DNA of 64,000 nucleotides from Symsagittifera roscoffensis (GCF_963678635.1 NC_087068.1:15255872-15319871); one strand, 5' to 3'. Counted from the first letter of the stretch, positions 19,854 to 32,964 are shown. Numbers and translations: made by a program. Notes: generated by a model not told the origin, from the sequence alone.

Positions 19854-20868
19854 ACACTCGTGGCAACTACAGTTTATTGCACTATCGATACCGACTGTTG
19901 TCTACTTTCTCCTTCATCTCTTCCTGATGCCAGAAAGTCCACGCTGGTTGGAATCAAACGGGAAAACAAGACAGGCAGAAGAAGTTCTAAAGTGGATTGC
20001 CAAGTTAAACGGAAGAGACACTTCTTCGGTCACTTTACAGACCCAAACAGAGACAAATGTTTTGGCAAGTAACGATCAAAAACCGTCAAACGAAACAAAA
20101 AGTGATATGTGCGAAAAGAAAACCAACTCGGATGAACGTATAAGCGCCACTGAGAATCGTCACGGAAATAATATTTTGTCGCTTTTTGGCACTTTTTGGG
20201 CGGCAAATTTGACTCTTTGCGGGGCTTTGTCGTGGTTTGCTGTTAGTTCGGTCTACTATGGGCTCACATACAATGTTCAGCAGATTGTGGGTGACGTTTA
20301 TGTCAATTCGTTAGTGCTATCAGCTACAGAGTTACCCTCTTGGTTTGTTTTTGTTGCCATGGATAAACTTGGACGAAAAACAACTTTATGTGCTTGTTTA
20401 TGCATTGCATCTCTAGCATGTGTTCTTTTACCGTTCACGCAGAATTTTTACGATGGAAAATTGCAAATAGTTTTCGCAATGTTGACGAAACTGTTTGCAA
20501 ACGGGGGCTTTGTAATGCTGTTTATTTATTCTCCCGAACAGTTTCCGACGGTTTTACGCAGCACTGGACTTACGTTCTGTTCGTCGGCGGCGCGATTGGC
20601 TGCAATTTTGGCGCCTTTCATTATCGAAATGGACGTTGGACCGTATAACTGTGCGCCGTTTATTATATTCGGCTCATTTGGACTATTATCAGTTTTTATG
20701 GTGTTTGTGTTTGGCGTCGAAACGAATAGAAGACCGTTTATAACTACAGTTGACCAGTATTATGAAGTAGCAAAAGCGAGAGAAATAAAATTACCCCAAG
20801 AAAGTTCGAACTGCGATGAAAAAATTGAAACATGCAAAAACATTTGCACAACTGAAAACAGGTGTTGA
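19854..20868 (+). CDS. SLC22-like transporter, last exon
   Basis: The acceptor ATACGCAG ends at 19853, and the phase completes an Arg codon split with the previous exon. The exon encodes the span before the central loop, the family signature MPESPRWL, a charged cytoplasmic loop of about 70 residues (K/N/E/T-rich), then the six C-terminal spans with AMDKLGRK and the conserved PEQFPTVLRSTG followed by an Ala/Ile-rich span. It ends with TGA at 20866-20868 after a polar tail. The frame is intact over 338 codons. The protein should sit in a membrane and move organic ions; the substrate cannot be told. The intron before it is 2.37 kb and carries a dispersed repeat and a SINE-like piece. Confidence 0.88.
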
Positions 20869-21163
20869 GTTTCATAATATGAAAACGAAATGCTGCCGAT
20901 TACAATTTGAGACTTTTCTACTGAGCTTTATATCGCTGAGATTTTCAGACGTGTGGTATTTTTTTGAGTTAATATTGATCAACACCAGTTTTTCATCAGA
21001 GCACGCATGTCAGGGTACCTCCGTTAATGTTGCAGCTCTAAACTCTGAAATCTAAAACATTAGTGCAGTATTTGGTAAGCAGGTAAGAGGCATGTTTTGT
21101 ATTATTTTATATAGTTTCAAAATGTATGCTGACTGCAAGTTAAGTGTTAGTTTGAACATTTCA

Positions 21164-21169
21164 AATAAA
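21164..21169 (+). terminator. candidate polyadenylation signal of the transporter gene
   Basis: AATAAA lies 295 bases after the transporter stop codon; a second one occurs near 21216. Either could serve. Confidence 0.4.
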
Positions 21170-23600
21170 GATAAAATATTAGAGGAGGCGTTATCTTTCC
21201 CGATATTGTATACGAATAAAGAAACATTAAGTAAGTTGCTGATTTAGTGCATTAATTAAGTTTTTTAGTTTCCGAGGCATGATGCTTTTTATGATCTTGC
21301 AGAATTTTTCAACAAAAATAGATTCTGGAAAAGTTCAAATATTTTATTTTTATGGCGAGTGGCTGAAAAAATCTTCTAGGGTTTTCATTTTTGGTCTCAA
21401 AATTTATTGCTCAATTCCCAGTGTTCGAAAAAGGTGAAATGAAATAAAAAATAAGAAAAAGTTTGAAACTTTCATTTCTGTTGAGCGAGGGTGTCAAAGT
21501 AGTATCATGAGACTTGTATCTGTAATGAAAAATTTACTGCTCAATTATTTCTAAATTTTGGGATTGAGCAGACGTTTTCATAATTTTAAAATTTCAAAAA
21601 ACAATTCTAAAATTGTAACTGTCTTATCTTTAGTGGGGTGATGTCAGGATACTTTCGTCGATTTCAGATGAAGTCCCCATTCACTTTGGTTGCTCGTTTT
21701 CTAATTTTCTATTAGATGGCGTTTCTTATGATACTTCGAAGGTTTTCAAAACTTAAGGAATTTTTTTTCTCGCTATTTTCACTATGGTGGGGTGATTTCA
21801 AGTTACTTGCAGATATTAGGCTTCATATACAGCTGGTCAACTTTTTTGGTCTGACTTTGATTTGACGGGCTCAATTACAGGCGTATATGAACAATATGTC
21901 TTTTCAGTAAAAAAAAAGAACACCGAAAAGTGAAGTTTCAAATCGTTTAAATTTGATAAAGAAAGTTTTTCTGGGTAACCCGTCTTTTTTATGGTTGCAA
22001 TTTATTTTAAATAGATTTTTATTTCTTCGTCCAACACTCTGTTTGAAACACCAGAGGCTCAAGTTTCATGTAGTATTTTGAAAACGTAACGCCAAACGTT
22101 CTATGGACCCAGTGTTTCAGCAAAGCTTACGGGCGACCATGGTTAACGAAAATCGTTAGTGACAATGTTTTAGCAAAAAGCATGAACAATCTAGAAGATT
22201 TTTAAAATCAAAATCTAACTAAATTTCAACTTAGGAACTTAGTTTAGGTCATGACGAAATGTCTACACAGATTCTCCTGACTTTTTCAGAAAACTTTTGA
22301 TTTTAAAATATGTATCACAATCTTTAATTGTGAAATGGCTCTGACAATTTTTCTTATAATTTTTTACCAACTTCTTCGGATTAAAACCCCCACAGAGACT
22401 TTTAATCGTTCTGATATTTAAGGAGCAGTGTGTTGGTGTATAGTTTCTTTTGTTATTAGGCAGGGGTTTGGTCATATGCGATCGAGGGTCCTAACAGATA
22501 AACGAATGATTCATCGTACAAGTTTTTGCAAATGATTCGAAAAGTTTCGAAGTAAAAGATATTTGAAAGCAACCAGTTGTGCCTATTGAGTTACTCGACA
22601 AAACCCATTTAGCCAATACTATTGATGAGCGTGACTCTTCTCAGACATTTGTTTTAACAGGGACCCAATGTGTTACACTTCAAAAAACGGAAAAAAGTTA
22701 TAATGGGAAAAGTACTTTTATTTGAAAAGCCTTAAAATCTATCGAAACAAGCATTAATGTTTTTTTTTTCAAGATTTTGTAGCAAGATAGATTATAAATT
22801 TAAAAATAATAACTTTTTTCGAGACATTAACTTGTGATAAATGCGTTTTTACCCTACTATTGATCCAAAAAGCTTGATTCTGATGCATGCTAAGTAAATA
22901 CAACCGGATCATTTATGCATAACTTGTTTAGAAACAGCCGACACTAACTTTTGGCAAATGACTTCAAGCCATCAAATTAAATCGACGTTTTCAAGAATTC
23001 ACCGTTTGAGTTTCTTGCTTCTCAAAAATAAGCAATTGCCCGTTGATTGAATCCTTTAAAACACAATTGTTTAATTTCATGGTAGAATGCTTTAGTTTTG
23101 CTATTAACGAACTAGCTTTCTAAAAGTTTTCAAAATATATGTTTTTTTGTTTTTAAGTTTCATTGGTTAAATAGTTGCCTCCAAAAACATCAAATTTTTA
23201 CGAATTGAAGAAAGCTATAAAAACAAGTTAATTTGTTTAATTTTTAAAGTGATTGAGTTGTTTGTTTGACAAAATTATCAATCGAGAATACTTTTAAGGT
23301 TTCATCAAGTTGGAACGCTTACTTCTAAAACGTTTTAATTGGCGAACGATTTCTGGATATCGACTTAACTTGAGTGATTTTAAAGTTTGATAGCTTGGTA
23401 GCTTAAGTTAGGAAACTTTTTTTGATTATTATGAATACACCTACTGCAAATCGGCAAAACAGTGGGTTTGTTCAACTTTTCGTTCACTCAATAGCTCCAA
23501 AAATTCAATCTTTTTGTCCGACCAGTGGAATTGTTAGAGAAGATAAGATTTTCGCGAAAAGAAGCGTATTGCGATTTGATTTGGATTCGATTTGCTTTCG
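21170..23600. other. non-coding interval
   Basis: AT-rich sequence with many stops in all frames. I see no gene, RNA or clear repeat. Confidence 0.6.
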
Positions 23601-23619
23601 TTATCTTTTGACATGAGAT

Positions 23620-25800
23620 CACAACAGAAACATCACAAGAAATCAGCGAATCTAGAAAGGAAACGTCACAACAATTTATTAGTGGCAACCAAGGCATATG
23701 AATGAAACACATGAAAAAAAAATTGATAAACGAAAGGAAAATTGAAGAACTAAGAACAAGGGATGAAACAGAATCTACTTAAACTAAAGACATCAGTGAA
23801 ACAAAGAGTGGAAATAAAAAAGAAATCAACATCACCGTATTGAAAACGAACAAACTGGAAGATTACCAAAAGTGGAAGAAAAATATTTTGTAGTGGAAAG
23901 GTTGCACGCATAATAACCTGAAAATTTTCAAGCGCCTCATACTATCATGAATGCGAGTACAGACCTGGAATTAAACGAATTAACGACTGCCAAAAAAATA
24001 ACAAAAACAAGAACCAGAAAATTAAGAAAATTTGACAAAGGGCTGAAAAGGAAACTAAATTAATTTTTACAAACCGGCGAAACTTGAAAAAAACTTTCGT
24101 TTTTGGAGATTTAAGTAGTTACAATAAAAAATAAGGGAGAAAAACTATTGAATAGGGCGTGTAAAAAGTTTTGCATGTGACAACATGAGGGAAAAAGATG
24201 TATTCGTACCCGTTATTCGAGGGTCAAGCCAACTCAAAACTAGATTACAATCAAAAAATACGATCCCTTAGAAGACATTGATTTGAAAGAAAAGGGTATG
24301 GTAGAAAACATTGAGGCACTCCTTACGGTGTTCAAAATCAGCGCAGTAAAAAATCAGATTGTCAATTTTTTTCATCAAGGGAAGTCATGTGTGTATGCTT
24401 CGAATTGCTGAAATACAACGTTTTGCTTAGCAAGTTAAACGAACAAGAGATTAACCGAATCGAAAACGTTTTTCATTCAGCTTCCTTTTCTCAAAACGGT
24501 CAAATTCCTTTGTCCAATTTACGGTCTGAAAGTGCAACAATCTGAAAGAAAAAACTCCAAATTTTGATCCTAAAATTGGTTAACTACAAAAACCGAGACA
24601 AGAATGCCTTTGACATTTCGATTTTAGCAAAATTTAGAGAGAGAAATCTAGTGTTCCTTCATGACTTGATCATCAATCGGTTCTTGCAGTAGATACGAGC
24701 TTTAATGAGAAAAAAGAATCATCAACAGGACAAAGAAACAACGCACTCGAGTGATTTAACCGGGGAGGAGGCAAGGAAAACGACAGAGGGTTCAACGTGT
24801 GACTCTTAGTTTACATCGGATACTTCGACCTTACTAACCAGCAAGTCGAATGGGCAAAGGAACAGAACAAACAGTGTATGGAAAATTTGGTTTAGAGGCA
24901 TCATTAATATCCAGCGTTTGTGCCAATCAATCTATCACCAATGAAAACACAAAAAAGACGGAATAAATCCTATCCAGATTCGGTAATCAGGTCCCATCAT
25001 CGGTATCCCAATCCCAATCTAATCAATCTTACAGCCTTAGTAAACATCCAAGAATGGAAAGAAAACCAAGACATTCGAGATGTAACTTAGAGAACAAAAG
25101 AAGATATTGACAAAGAGGTGGGTAACCGCCTGAAAAGTGGCCGTTGAGTGATGGAGAGAGTCATAGTTGAGTGGCCGTTGAAAGTTGGGACAGCCAATTC
25201 GAGGAAACTAGGAGAAAGAGATTGATTTAAAAACGTTTGCTCTAACACTTTCAAAGCAATTTGTAAAGTTGCATTTGCGTTGATAGCGACGGTGAAGTGA
25301 AAATCTTCTACAGTCGACATCAAGAACGCGGTTTTGCCATCAAGGATGATTCGAAGAAATGTGCACATAATCTATATACCAAAGTTCAGCCCGGAAGAGA
25401 AAGCGCCGAGACGAAAAATTGCAATGATAGGAACTCTAAGATGTTATGAGGCGATAGAAGTGCAAAATGAACGGTCGGAATACTGATGCTATCAGACTGT
25501 CTAACAAGAACAATGAGCAGGAAGGGTCCCTTGGGTGCCATGGAAGATATTCAGTCGGAGGAAATAACTGGAGAGGAGGAGCGATGTTTCAAGGCGACAA
25601 GCTTTGAGGCACCAATTGTGTACATAGAAAAGTGAGTGAACACGTTTTACATGTATTAAGGTATATCTCCGCTGGAAAACGAATTTGAATCTGAGCAATT
25701 GTCAAAAACAGAACAAGGAGAGGAGAAAGAGGCCAAACCATTTCCATCTAACCAACAAAGAAAAAAAAAGAAGTGTTAGAGCAAGGGAAAAATCACTTTG
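23620..25800 (+). pseudogene. decayed coding-like region, probable mobile-element remnant
   Basis: Composition shifts to purine-rich, coding-like sequence on the + strand with short open pieces, such as NKLEDYQKWKKNIL near 23850 and YDPLEDIDLKEKGMVENIEA near 24260, broken by many stops. Charged K/E-rich content resembles a gag-like or other element ORF, but no motif identifies it. Similar texture recurs at 45.1-46.1 and 48.3-48.9 kb. Confidence 0.3.
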
Positions 25801-26148
25801 CAACTGTCTATCTAAACTGACTGAAGTCTGAAACTGTATGATGATATAAATTTGATTTTTTCTCTAGACACGGGGAATTGTGAGATACAGTCTTTCGTTA
25901 ATAATGCCCTTGACACTAACTATCTGTCATATACGAGTAAAGTTGAATGAGAATTCATTCTGCTTAATGAATTAACCAATGATAGTCACCAACGTTTTGT
26001 CCTTAGCAAGATTTTCGAAATTTATAAACGTCGATTGACAAAAATTATCAAAATATGAACCCGTGAATTAGATTTTTATCGCTTATGAGAGTTATCTCGA
26101 TTCAATGTGTTTTCCCTAACAACAACGATTACCACCGGCTGTTTTCAG

Positions 26149-26380
26149 GAAAAAATCCCGCTCATCGATCTAAATAACAATTTTCACAAATTTCTTGCTG
26201 TGCAGCAATCGGCAGCAGTGGTGCCCAGAACGGACCAACTCATTCAATTGCATATTTCGAATCCCAAGGAGACTATCGCCTGGCTTGCTTCTTTCTCAAG
26301 GGAAACTCGCCTAGGCAAAAATTTAGACAAGGTTGCAGATGGAGCGATCCTGCAAGATTTATCCTGTCTGAACATAGAGG
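26149..26380 (+). CDS. orphan exon candidate
   Basis: An open stretch is bounded by a good acceptor (CTGTTTTCAG) and a possible donor (GAGG/GTAGGA). It encodes 77 residues of ordinary soluble-protein composition (for example AVVPRTDQLIQLHISNPKET). No family is recognised and no partner exon was found nearby, so it may be a relic of a gene or a captured fragment. Confidence 0.3.
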
Positions 26381-26413
26381 GTAGGACTTTAAACGAAATT
26401 TAGAGCCGTTTAT

Positions 26414-26428
26414 CGCCGCGAAGCGGCG
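26414..26428. other. GC-rich perfect hairpin
   Basis: CGCCGC, GAA, GCGGCG: six-base arms with a three-base loop, within a locally GC-rich patch ending about 26452 in an AT-rich setting. The role is unknown. Confidence 0.5.
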
Positions 26429-26459
26429 ACGCGCGCGTAGAGAGCTCGCCGGCAAGACT

Positions 26460-28900
26460 ACTACAAGGAGACACTACTAAATGTTTCTCCCGGGTCACGG
26501 CTGTTTTTACAAGGGTTTGTAGAACTTTAAAGCAAAATGTATAAATATTGCACATTCATTCGCTGGGTCAATTTCATTCCTTTATAACAACTGGATGATT
26601 CTTCGAACTCTTCGTGTTCAGTAAACTACCAGATTGGAAGATTGAACTCAAAAAAGAAGATTCTCCAACCTTTTTTTGATTCTCGACAGTTGTTAATGTT
26701 AGTAAGACTAGGTTTAAAAATCTTTCAAAACCGTTTATTGAAGCCCAATTATTCCATATTTGAATACCAGCTGTCTGCCGCTAAATTACTGGTAACGGTT
26801 TTGTTTTTAGACCTACACTTCAAATCTATCAAATTGTTCAGTTTTTTTTTAGTAATGATCTGTGCAGGTTTTTGTTTTCATGAATTAAAAACTATACTTT
26901 TCCTTAGCATCCAAAAAATAGCAACCTACTAGTTTCTTGGAAAATTATGTATAGAATTTCAAGGAAAGTTTGATGTCTGAGATCTCCAAAGTTTCAATTT
27001 GAGGTTCCGATTTTTTTTTGTGCAATTTTTCACACTGGTTTGGAACAGTTTTTTTCTATCAAATAAAAATACAAAATTTTGGGCTTGACAATTTTCAATT
27101 ATTTCATTTCATTTGTTATGCTGCAGCTGGTAGTCGATCACCGTATGAAAAATTGAGTCAAAAATAGAAACAGTTTCTTACCATCTTTTGAAGAAAAATT
27201 TCAATATTTCTTAAAAAATCATCAGAATAAATTGAAAACTCCGGTGATTTTATTTGATCAAGGTAAACCTGTCTGCATATATATCCCTCTCCTACTTTGT
27301 GGTCTCAGACTGTAATTTGATCGTCCTTTAATTTTTGAGATATAGATTTAGTAAGAAATTTTCCGGAAATTCTATTTTAAAATACACATTTTAACAAATT
27401 TTGTAGCAGATTTCAATTTTTTTTCTGTAGCTTTCGGTTGGCTGAAGTCACAATTTTAAAGCAGAAATATGCATTTTGAAATCATACTCAATTTCCTAAA
27501 GATTATTGAGTTATTAAAAACTTATCATATATCCATTTGCGCTCAAAACCTATTTTTTATCTTGTTGTTCGAGACGTCGATGTTTCCTTGTAGGAAAATT
27601 TCTGAAGCTCAAATACATCCTAATTTATTGATTTTTCAGAACACATTGAAACGTCCTAAGACTGGATTTTTTGGTTGGTACTACACCCGTACCCAATAAA
27701 GGCTGTTTTTCAAGATAGGAATGCTATATAGATTACCTAGACAATTTTTTTTTGTATTTTCATTACAATGATCTATTTCTTTTTTAGTTTGGAAAGGAAA
27801 AAAACCTGAAATCAGTTCAGTGCTCCACCGCAACGAGATAAACATGCTTCCAATATACACAATAGCCGTAGCGATACAACACAAAATAATACTTTTTATA
27901 ACAAATGTTGCTTTGAATGTTGCTCTGCCCGTGGATTATCTTATTCACACAGGTGAAAAATAATTGGTCAACTTATAATTGCTCAAAAAACCACCCATTA
28001 TCTAGAACAATTACCATTAAAATACCCGTAACAACACTAGCTGAAATATAGGCATAAAATAAACAAACAAAACCTGAAATTATGAGCAATAAGTTTGATG
28101 TAAGATTTTTAATCTCTACCTAAAAATATTGGAATGCTTTTGATTGAATCTCATTTAATGGCTATGGCACAGGTTTTTGTAATTTTACAATGCAATGTAA
28201 ATTCAAAGTCGTACTTTATTCATAGAGTTATACAACAGCTGAACGAAAATGGTGTTACAGCGGATTATTACTATTCAGTTTTTAAGCGATTTTGATTTTT
28301 ATTACATTTGAGATAAAAGGATGACTAAAAGATTGATCAAATTGATTTAAAATATTTATAGAAAAATTGAGAAAATTTAAAAACTTTGACATAAACTAAA
28401 TTCAAAGAGGGAAATATTTTTTTACACCAGCAATTTTATGATGTTCCAATGGAAAGTATAAAATTTAAGGCTTTGAATCTTTTCAGTTGAAATTCCTCTG
28501 ATATCAGCATTGAACTTCAAACACGGGAAACTGAATTGAAAATTTTTCGAAGTTGTCGCGTCACTCCATAGGGTTGTTTGAGATCTGATACTTTTTGTGA
28601 CCATGCTGAGAGAGAGAGAATAATAAGCTGCAATACCTGCAAAAACGCCGAAACAGCTTACTCTTGGAAATTTATCGAAGACTTCGTAAGTTGTTGATCC
28701 TGGCATCAAAAAAGATTTTTATACGTTTTAATGTTTCTGGTTTAAACAGAGACGGTGCATTTCCAAAAAAAATATGCGAAACTTTGTCCGACCTACCCAG
28801 ACTGGGCTCTGAGCAAAAACAATCAGAAATAATAAAATACATGATGGTGGGCAATGATTTTTGTGAAAAACAAGATACTGAACGCAGCAGAAATTTCACT
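26460..28900. other. non-coding interval
   Basis: AT-rich sequence without a supported gene. Short open stretches (for example 27469-27699 and 28422-28709) have no recognisable content. Confidence 0.55.
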
Positions 28901-28924
28901 CTAATTTCTGAAAACAACGAGTAT

Positions 28925-29250
28925 GCATAAAATCTGAATCTAGGTCGCGGATGCTGGTTGCGATTTTCCATCCAGACATGCTGCGCATTGAGATGAAAAA
29001 AAAATCGAAGATTGATTGATCTCTCCAATTGTATGCATAAACTACGGCACGGGCACAACCTGAACTATGGATTTTTCTTTTGCTTCAAAATGATCAGTTG
29101 CATTTAAATACGTTGGCTGAAAAACTGAAAAAGTTAATCTCAATAGTGTTCCTGTCTAATTTAAACAGTTTTTCATGCAATCATACAAAATGTCTAAAAG
29201 TTTGACCAAAACTTGTTGCAGTTTGCCTTGTAACTAAATGGAGTTTATAG
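28925..29250 (-). pseudogene. Frizzled-CRD-like secreted protein pseudogene, copy 1
   Basis: Minus-strand translation follows the intact copies at 30.2 and 40.1 kb: a segment parallel to LRLICSLLQPTCVDVT appears with the first two cysteines replaced (F and Y), then IVQVVP. A one-base frameshift then moves to the frame with PCRSLCIQLERSI and a degenerate HPRPRF end. No signal peptide or N-terminal part is left. The loss of cysteines and the frameshift show it is dead. Confidence 0.8.
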
Positions 29251-29508
29251 TTTTTTTCCTACAGTTTCCTAAAAAATCCAAAAATTTTATCTGTCACTTT
29301 TAGATCAATATCGTTTTTCGAAAGCTCCTGATACGCAAAAAGACCATACTAAAAATATATATGCAACGCATTTTTGCGGTAAATACTAGGACAGGTTTTT
29401 TGGAATTGTCTAAAAATTTCACTGCAAAGTTGTTTTTTGAAGCAATACCAGCCATGTAAACTTGTTAAGTTTGTGAATATAGACGTTCAAAGGTCAGTTG
29501 GAAAAATC

Positions 29509-29516
29509 AGCAGGTG
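29509..29516. repeat. target-site duplication, left copy (AGCAGGTG)
   Basis: Identical to 29895-29902 on the other side of the MITE. Confidence 0.9.
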
Positions 29517-29894
29517 CAGGGGCGGATCTAGGACCTTTTTTTAGGTCGACCGAATTGATTTTTCGAGCTCTCCCTAAGCATTGTTTAGTCCCTGTTTTGG
29601 CCAAATTTTCTGCGCCGGAGGCAGAACATTGAAAAAACAGTCCAAAAAAGACGTTGTTATGCACTTTTTGAAAAATTTTGACCAAAAAATCGCGTTTTTT
29701 CGGCGCGCGCTCCCCCTATAAAATTATAATATATTGGCGCCCAAGGCGCCTTTAGAAAGATTTTAGGGTCGGTCGGCCAAAAATGGATTTCTTGAAAAGC
29801 ACCAAAGGGGGACCCTTTGGGTCGGCAGGGTGTCGAATCCCTGAGGGGGAGGGGAGGAGAGGCGTCTGTTCCCACCCCCCTAAATCCGCCCCTG
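29517..29894 (+). mobile_element. hAT-type MITE with perfect 8-bp target duplication
   Basis: The ends are CAGGGGCGGATCTAGG and, inverted, TAAATCCGCCCCTG. The 8-bp sequence AGCAGGTG flanks both sides (29509-29516 and 29895-29902). Short TIRs starting CAGGGGCGGA with an 8-bp duplication are the hallmark of hAT elements. At 378 bp with no transposase it is non-autonomous. The exact duplication suggests a fairly recent insertion. Confidence 0.9.
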
Positions 29895-30190
29895 AGCAGG
29901 TGTATGGCTCAAAAAACGGTTTAGGATACAGCCAAAGTGGGCGCGCTCTACCTCTACCTAAATCTTCTACTGAATTAAAATACTCTTAGAGTTTCAAAAA
30001 AAAAAACAGAATAGTTGTGTTTTGAATAGAAAAAAAACAAGATAACAAGATGTTGAACTCTATTTATGAAAACAAATTATTGAACAGAAATTTAATTTTA
30101 ATTAAAACTACTCTGAGAACACTTCAAATACTTCAAATAATGACTGTAAGGTGGTAGTTATGAATAAAATCATGTTGAATGCGGCAGAAA

Positions 30191-30739
30191 TCAATCTGTA
30201 AACACAGGTGGCACACATACAAAATTTGAATCTCTGGGCCGTGGATACTGGTAGCAGTTTTGCAGAAATACTGAGCAGAAGGATGAGGGAAGTTTCGACG
30301 GAATGATTGATCTCCTCAATTCTAGGCATAAACTTCGACACGGGGGCACGACTTGAACCATTGATGTTTTGCTCACATCAGACGGACCAGTTACATCTAC
30401 ACAAGTTGGCTGTAGAAGGGAACATATTAATCTTAATATATTCCTTTCGTTTATCATAGGATTTTTCAAGCATACTGTGAAACTGTAAAAATAATTCAAA
30501 ATTTCCGAATTTGGCGTTGGATCTTTTAATTCTGTGCCAAAAAAATTGAAGCCAAAATAATTAGTCCAAAACCTGTTGCACAGTGTGTGTTGTATAGTTA
30601 TTGATTCTTGATAGCTTTTATGATATTGAACGCATCGGCCGGTAATTGGTTTTCCGATCATTGAGAAATTCAGTTCAATTGTATATGTGTACGCAACAGA
30701 AGATGCAAAAAATAAGATCAACAGATTGCAAAGGCCCAT
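30191..30739 (-). CDS. Frizzled-CRD-like secreted protein, copy 2 (all ten cysteines)
   Basis: The start is the ATG at 30739, giving MGLCNLLILFFASSVAYT, a good signal peptide. An upstream in-frame open stretch lacks such a feature. The 182-residue product has ten cysteines after the signal peptide. The end is Frizzled-CRD-like: C-x5-C in ICSLLQPTC, then PPCRSLCLELRRS, two further cysteines (FCSVFLQNC), YPRPRDS and a final Cys in NFVCVPP. In Frizzled and sFRP proteins this domain binds Wnt or lipid ligands. Here it stands alone without membrane segments, so a secreted single-domain protein is inferred. The ligand is unknown. It is one of a local minus-strand cluster. Confidence 0.75.
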   Translation of the reverse strand: MGLCNLLILFFASSVAYTYTIELNFSMIGKPITGRCVQYHKSYQESITIQHTLCNRFWTNYFGFNFFGTELKDPTPNSEILNYFYSFTVCLKNPMINERNILRLICSLLQPTCVDVTGPSDVSKTSMVQVVPPCRSLCLELRRSIIPSKLPSSFCSVFLQNCYQYPRPRDSNFVCVPPVFTD

Positions 30740-30956
30740 TGAGATATCTAGTTTGACTATCCTAAAAAAAGACAGATATGATGGAAAGTTGATTTCGAGT
30801 TGTCTTCTATATTTATGAGGAGTGCAAAACAGATTAATTTTTATCTTCAAAGAAACAAGCAAGTTGTCTATAAAGCAGACGAATTTACATGTGACTTGCA
30901 AGGATCTGTGTCTGGCAAATTATTGATAAAACAATTCTAAATTTAATAGACAACGG

Positions 30957-31165
30957 CAGGGGCGGATTTAGGGGAAGGGGCGGACCGCTCACCCCCTCAA
31001 ACTCCTATCAGGGATTCGACCGCCTCAGCAACCAAAAGATACCCCTATGGTATATTCTATAACATCTATTTTTGGCCGAACAACTCTAAGATTTTTCTAA
31101 AGGCCCCTTTGGCCCCAATATATAATAACTTTGAAGAAGAGCGCGCGACCCCAAGACTACCGGGA
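30957..31165 (-). mobile_element. hAT-type MITE remnant, related to 29517-29894
   Basis: It starts CAGGGGCGGATTTAGG at 30957 and carries the family's internal blocks in inverted order relative to the first copy (TTTTTGGCCGA, AAAGGCCCCTTTGGCCCC, GAGCGCGCG). No matching right TIR or duplication is visible, so that end is lost or diverged. Confidence 0.7.
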
Positions 31166-31174
31166 GTTATATTA

Positions 31175-31975
31175 CAATAGGTGGTAGGTTCCATTTGACT
31201 AGCTGGATCGCTTTTTGTTATACTTCGCTCAATACTTATAATTTGTTTCAAAAGGGGAGTTTTTTGGCACAGAAGAATTTTTGAATAGCACTTTATTTGG
31301 CAGAGTAATGTATATACAAAAACGATCTTAGTAGTAGTACAATCGATTGAAAAGGAAATTACTATATTATGCACTATAGTTCTCAAACTTATTACATGCA
31401 CTATACTTAAAATTACCACGTATTGTATCATATCATCAACTACTGGTCCCAAGATGAGGCTGCAATTTACGTTTTAGCCAAAGCGATTGATTTGTCTGGC
31501 AGTGTTGGACCAAAAGTTCCTGGTCGTTAAGGTCTTATAATCAAACAAGAAGTCAAACTAAAGGTCGAAACTGAAAGCATCCTTTCATCTTTCCACTGAA
31601 CCAAATACCCAAAAGTAGAAATCGAATATCTTTGTCATTGGGTGTAGAAAACGAACAGTGTAGGTTGGTCGCTTTATTCTATTTGAAATTAGAGTTTTAC
31701 CCTTTCTAGATTTTGAATGCTTTGCTTCTATATCAGTTAGTTAGTTGCACGTTGCACGTAATTTGTTTTTTCAGATAGACATTTTTCTTCAATTTTCTAT
31801 ATAGTTTGATCTAGTTTTGATTTTTTTCTCGGAGTTTTCCTGATTGCATACGAAAAATTGAAGTCGTTTAGGATGATTGTCAATAATCAATTTGGCATAT
31901 AACACGGCCTCATTTGGCAGTTGCAACATTTATGAAAAAGGTGGTTGGGTGTTTCCCAAACATACAATCTAGACG
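31175..31975. other. non-coding interval
   Basis: AT-rich sequence with short open stretches only. No feature is supported. Confidence 0.5.
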
Positions 31976-31979
31976 CTGG

Positions 31980-32960
31980 TTATTCTTACAGTTGGCTCTG
32001 CTGCTATAGATTTTGGCTGTCCTAGAGATGTGTCGGCTAAATTGATGACTGTCTGTTGTTGTGATTTCCTTGCGGGTTTCTGCATGCTGATGCTGGTTGT
32101 TGCTTCATGCTGATTTGTCTGCTGATTTTGCTAATGGCTGTTGTTGGTTAATTTGATGCTGCTCCTGCTAGTTGCTGCTGAAACTTGATTGCATGCATCT
32201 CAGGGCAAAGAAAACCTTGTGATTCTTTACCCTTTATTTGAGTGTTTTCCAAATGTAGTTCTGGCTCTTTCCTGTCGCTTTGTCTGTGTTGTTGTTCAAA
32301 ATTTTTTTGCGGGTAACCATATGGTTAGTTGTTAGAACGTTTAATTGATCGTGGTGCGTCTGTTCCTTGCGTCTTTTCCAGTGTAACTGATGATTTTTGT
32401 TTGATTTTAGTTCGTTGCGCGCCTCCTTGAAAGTTTATTAAATTCGATGTATCCTAGAGTCTTTTGTTTCCTGCGACGGTTCCAGATGCGTTGTTTTGGT
32501 TGATTGCGTTATCTTAATTTCTTTTTCAATGAAGACTTATTTTTAAAAAATGATTCACGGGGCTTCAAACTCCGTGTCGGATGTTGTCGAGACTTTTGTC
32601 TACAGTTTTGCTACTGGAGTTGTCTTCTGTGGGGTTACAGTTGTTGTTTTGTTCTTCTGGTGGGCTCAAAATTGTTTCTTTTTAGCTAAGATCAGATGCG
32701 GGCATCGTTGTTCGCTTGATCGCTGATGACGTTTGTCGTTCCTTGCTGTCGTTGATGTGAGTCGCTTTCGTTGGCTGGAGTTCTGGTCCTTTTCTTTTGC
32801 TGGCAATGGTCATTGCTGTTATAATTCCATTCAGGTTTTTTTGAACAGTGAAATTGTTGTTTCGAATTGCTTCAAGGTTTGGCTGAGGTTTATGGAACAT
32901 CACGTTGGATGCTGTCGACTCATTTTATCTTCACTGGTACTGAATGAGTCTTGGTAATTC
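31980..32960 (-). pseudogene. degenerate Gln/Asn-rich coding-like stretch
   Basis: The + strand is full of TGCTGTTG/GTTGCTG runs, reading on the minus strand as CAGCAAC-rich, Gln/Asn/Thr-rich sequence broken by stops. One 73-codon open piece (32682-32903) contains NLEAIRNNNFTVQKNLNG. It may be the relic of a low-complexity gene or element ORF. Confidence 0.3.
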
Positions 32961-32964
32961 ACTA

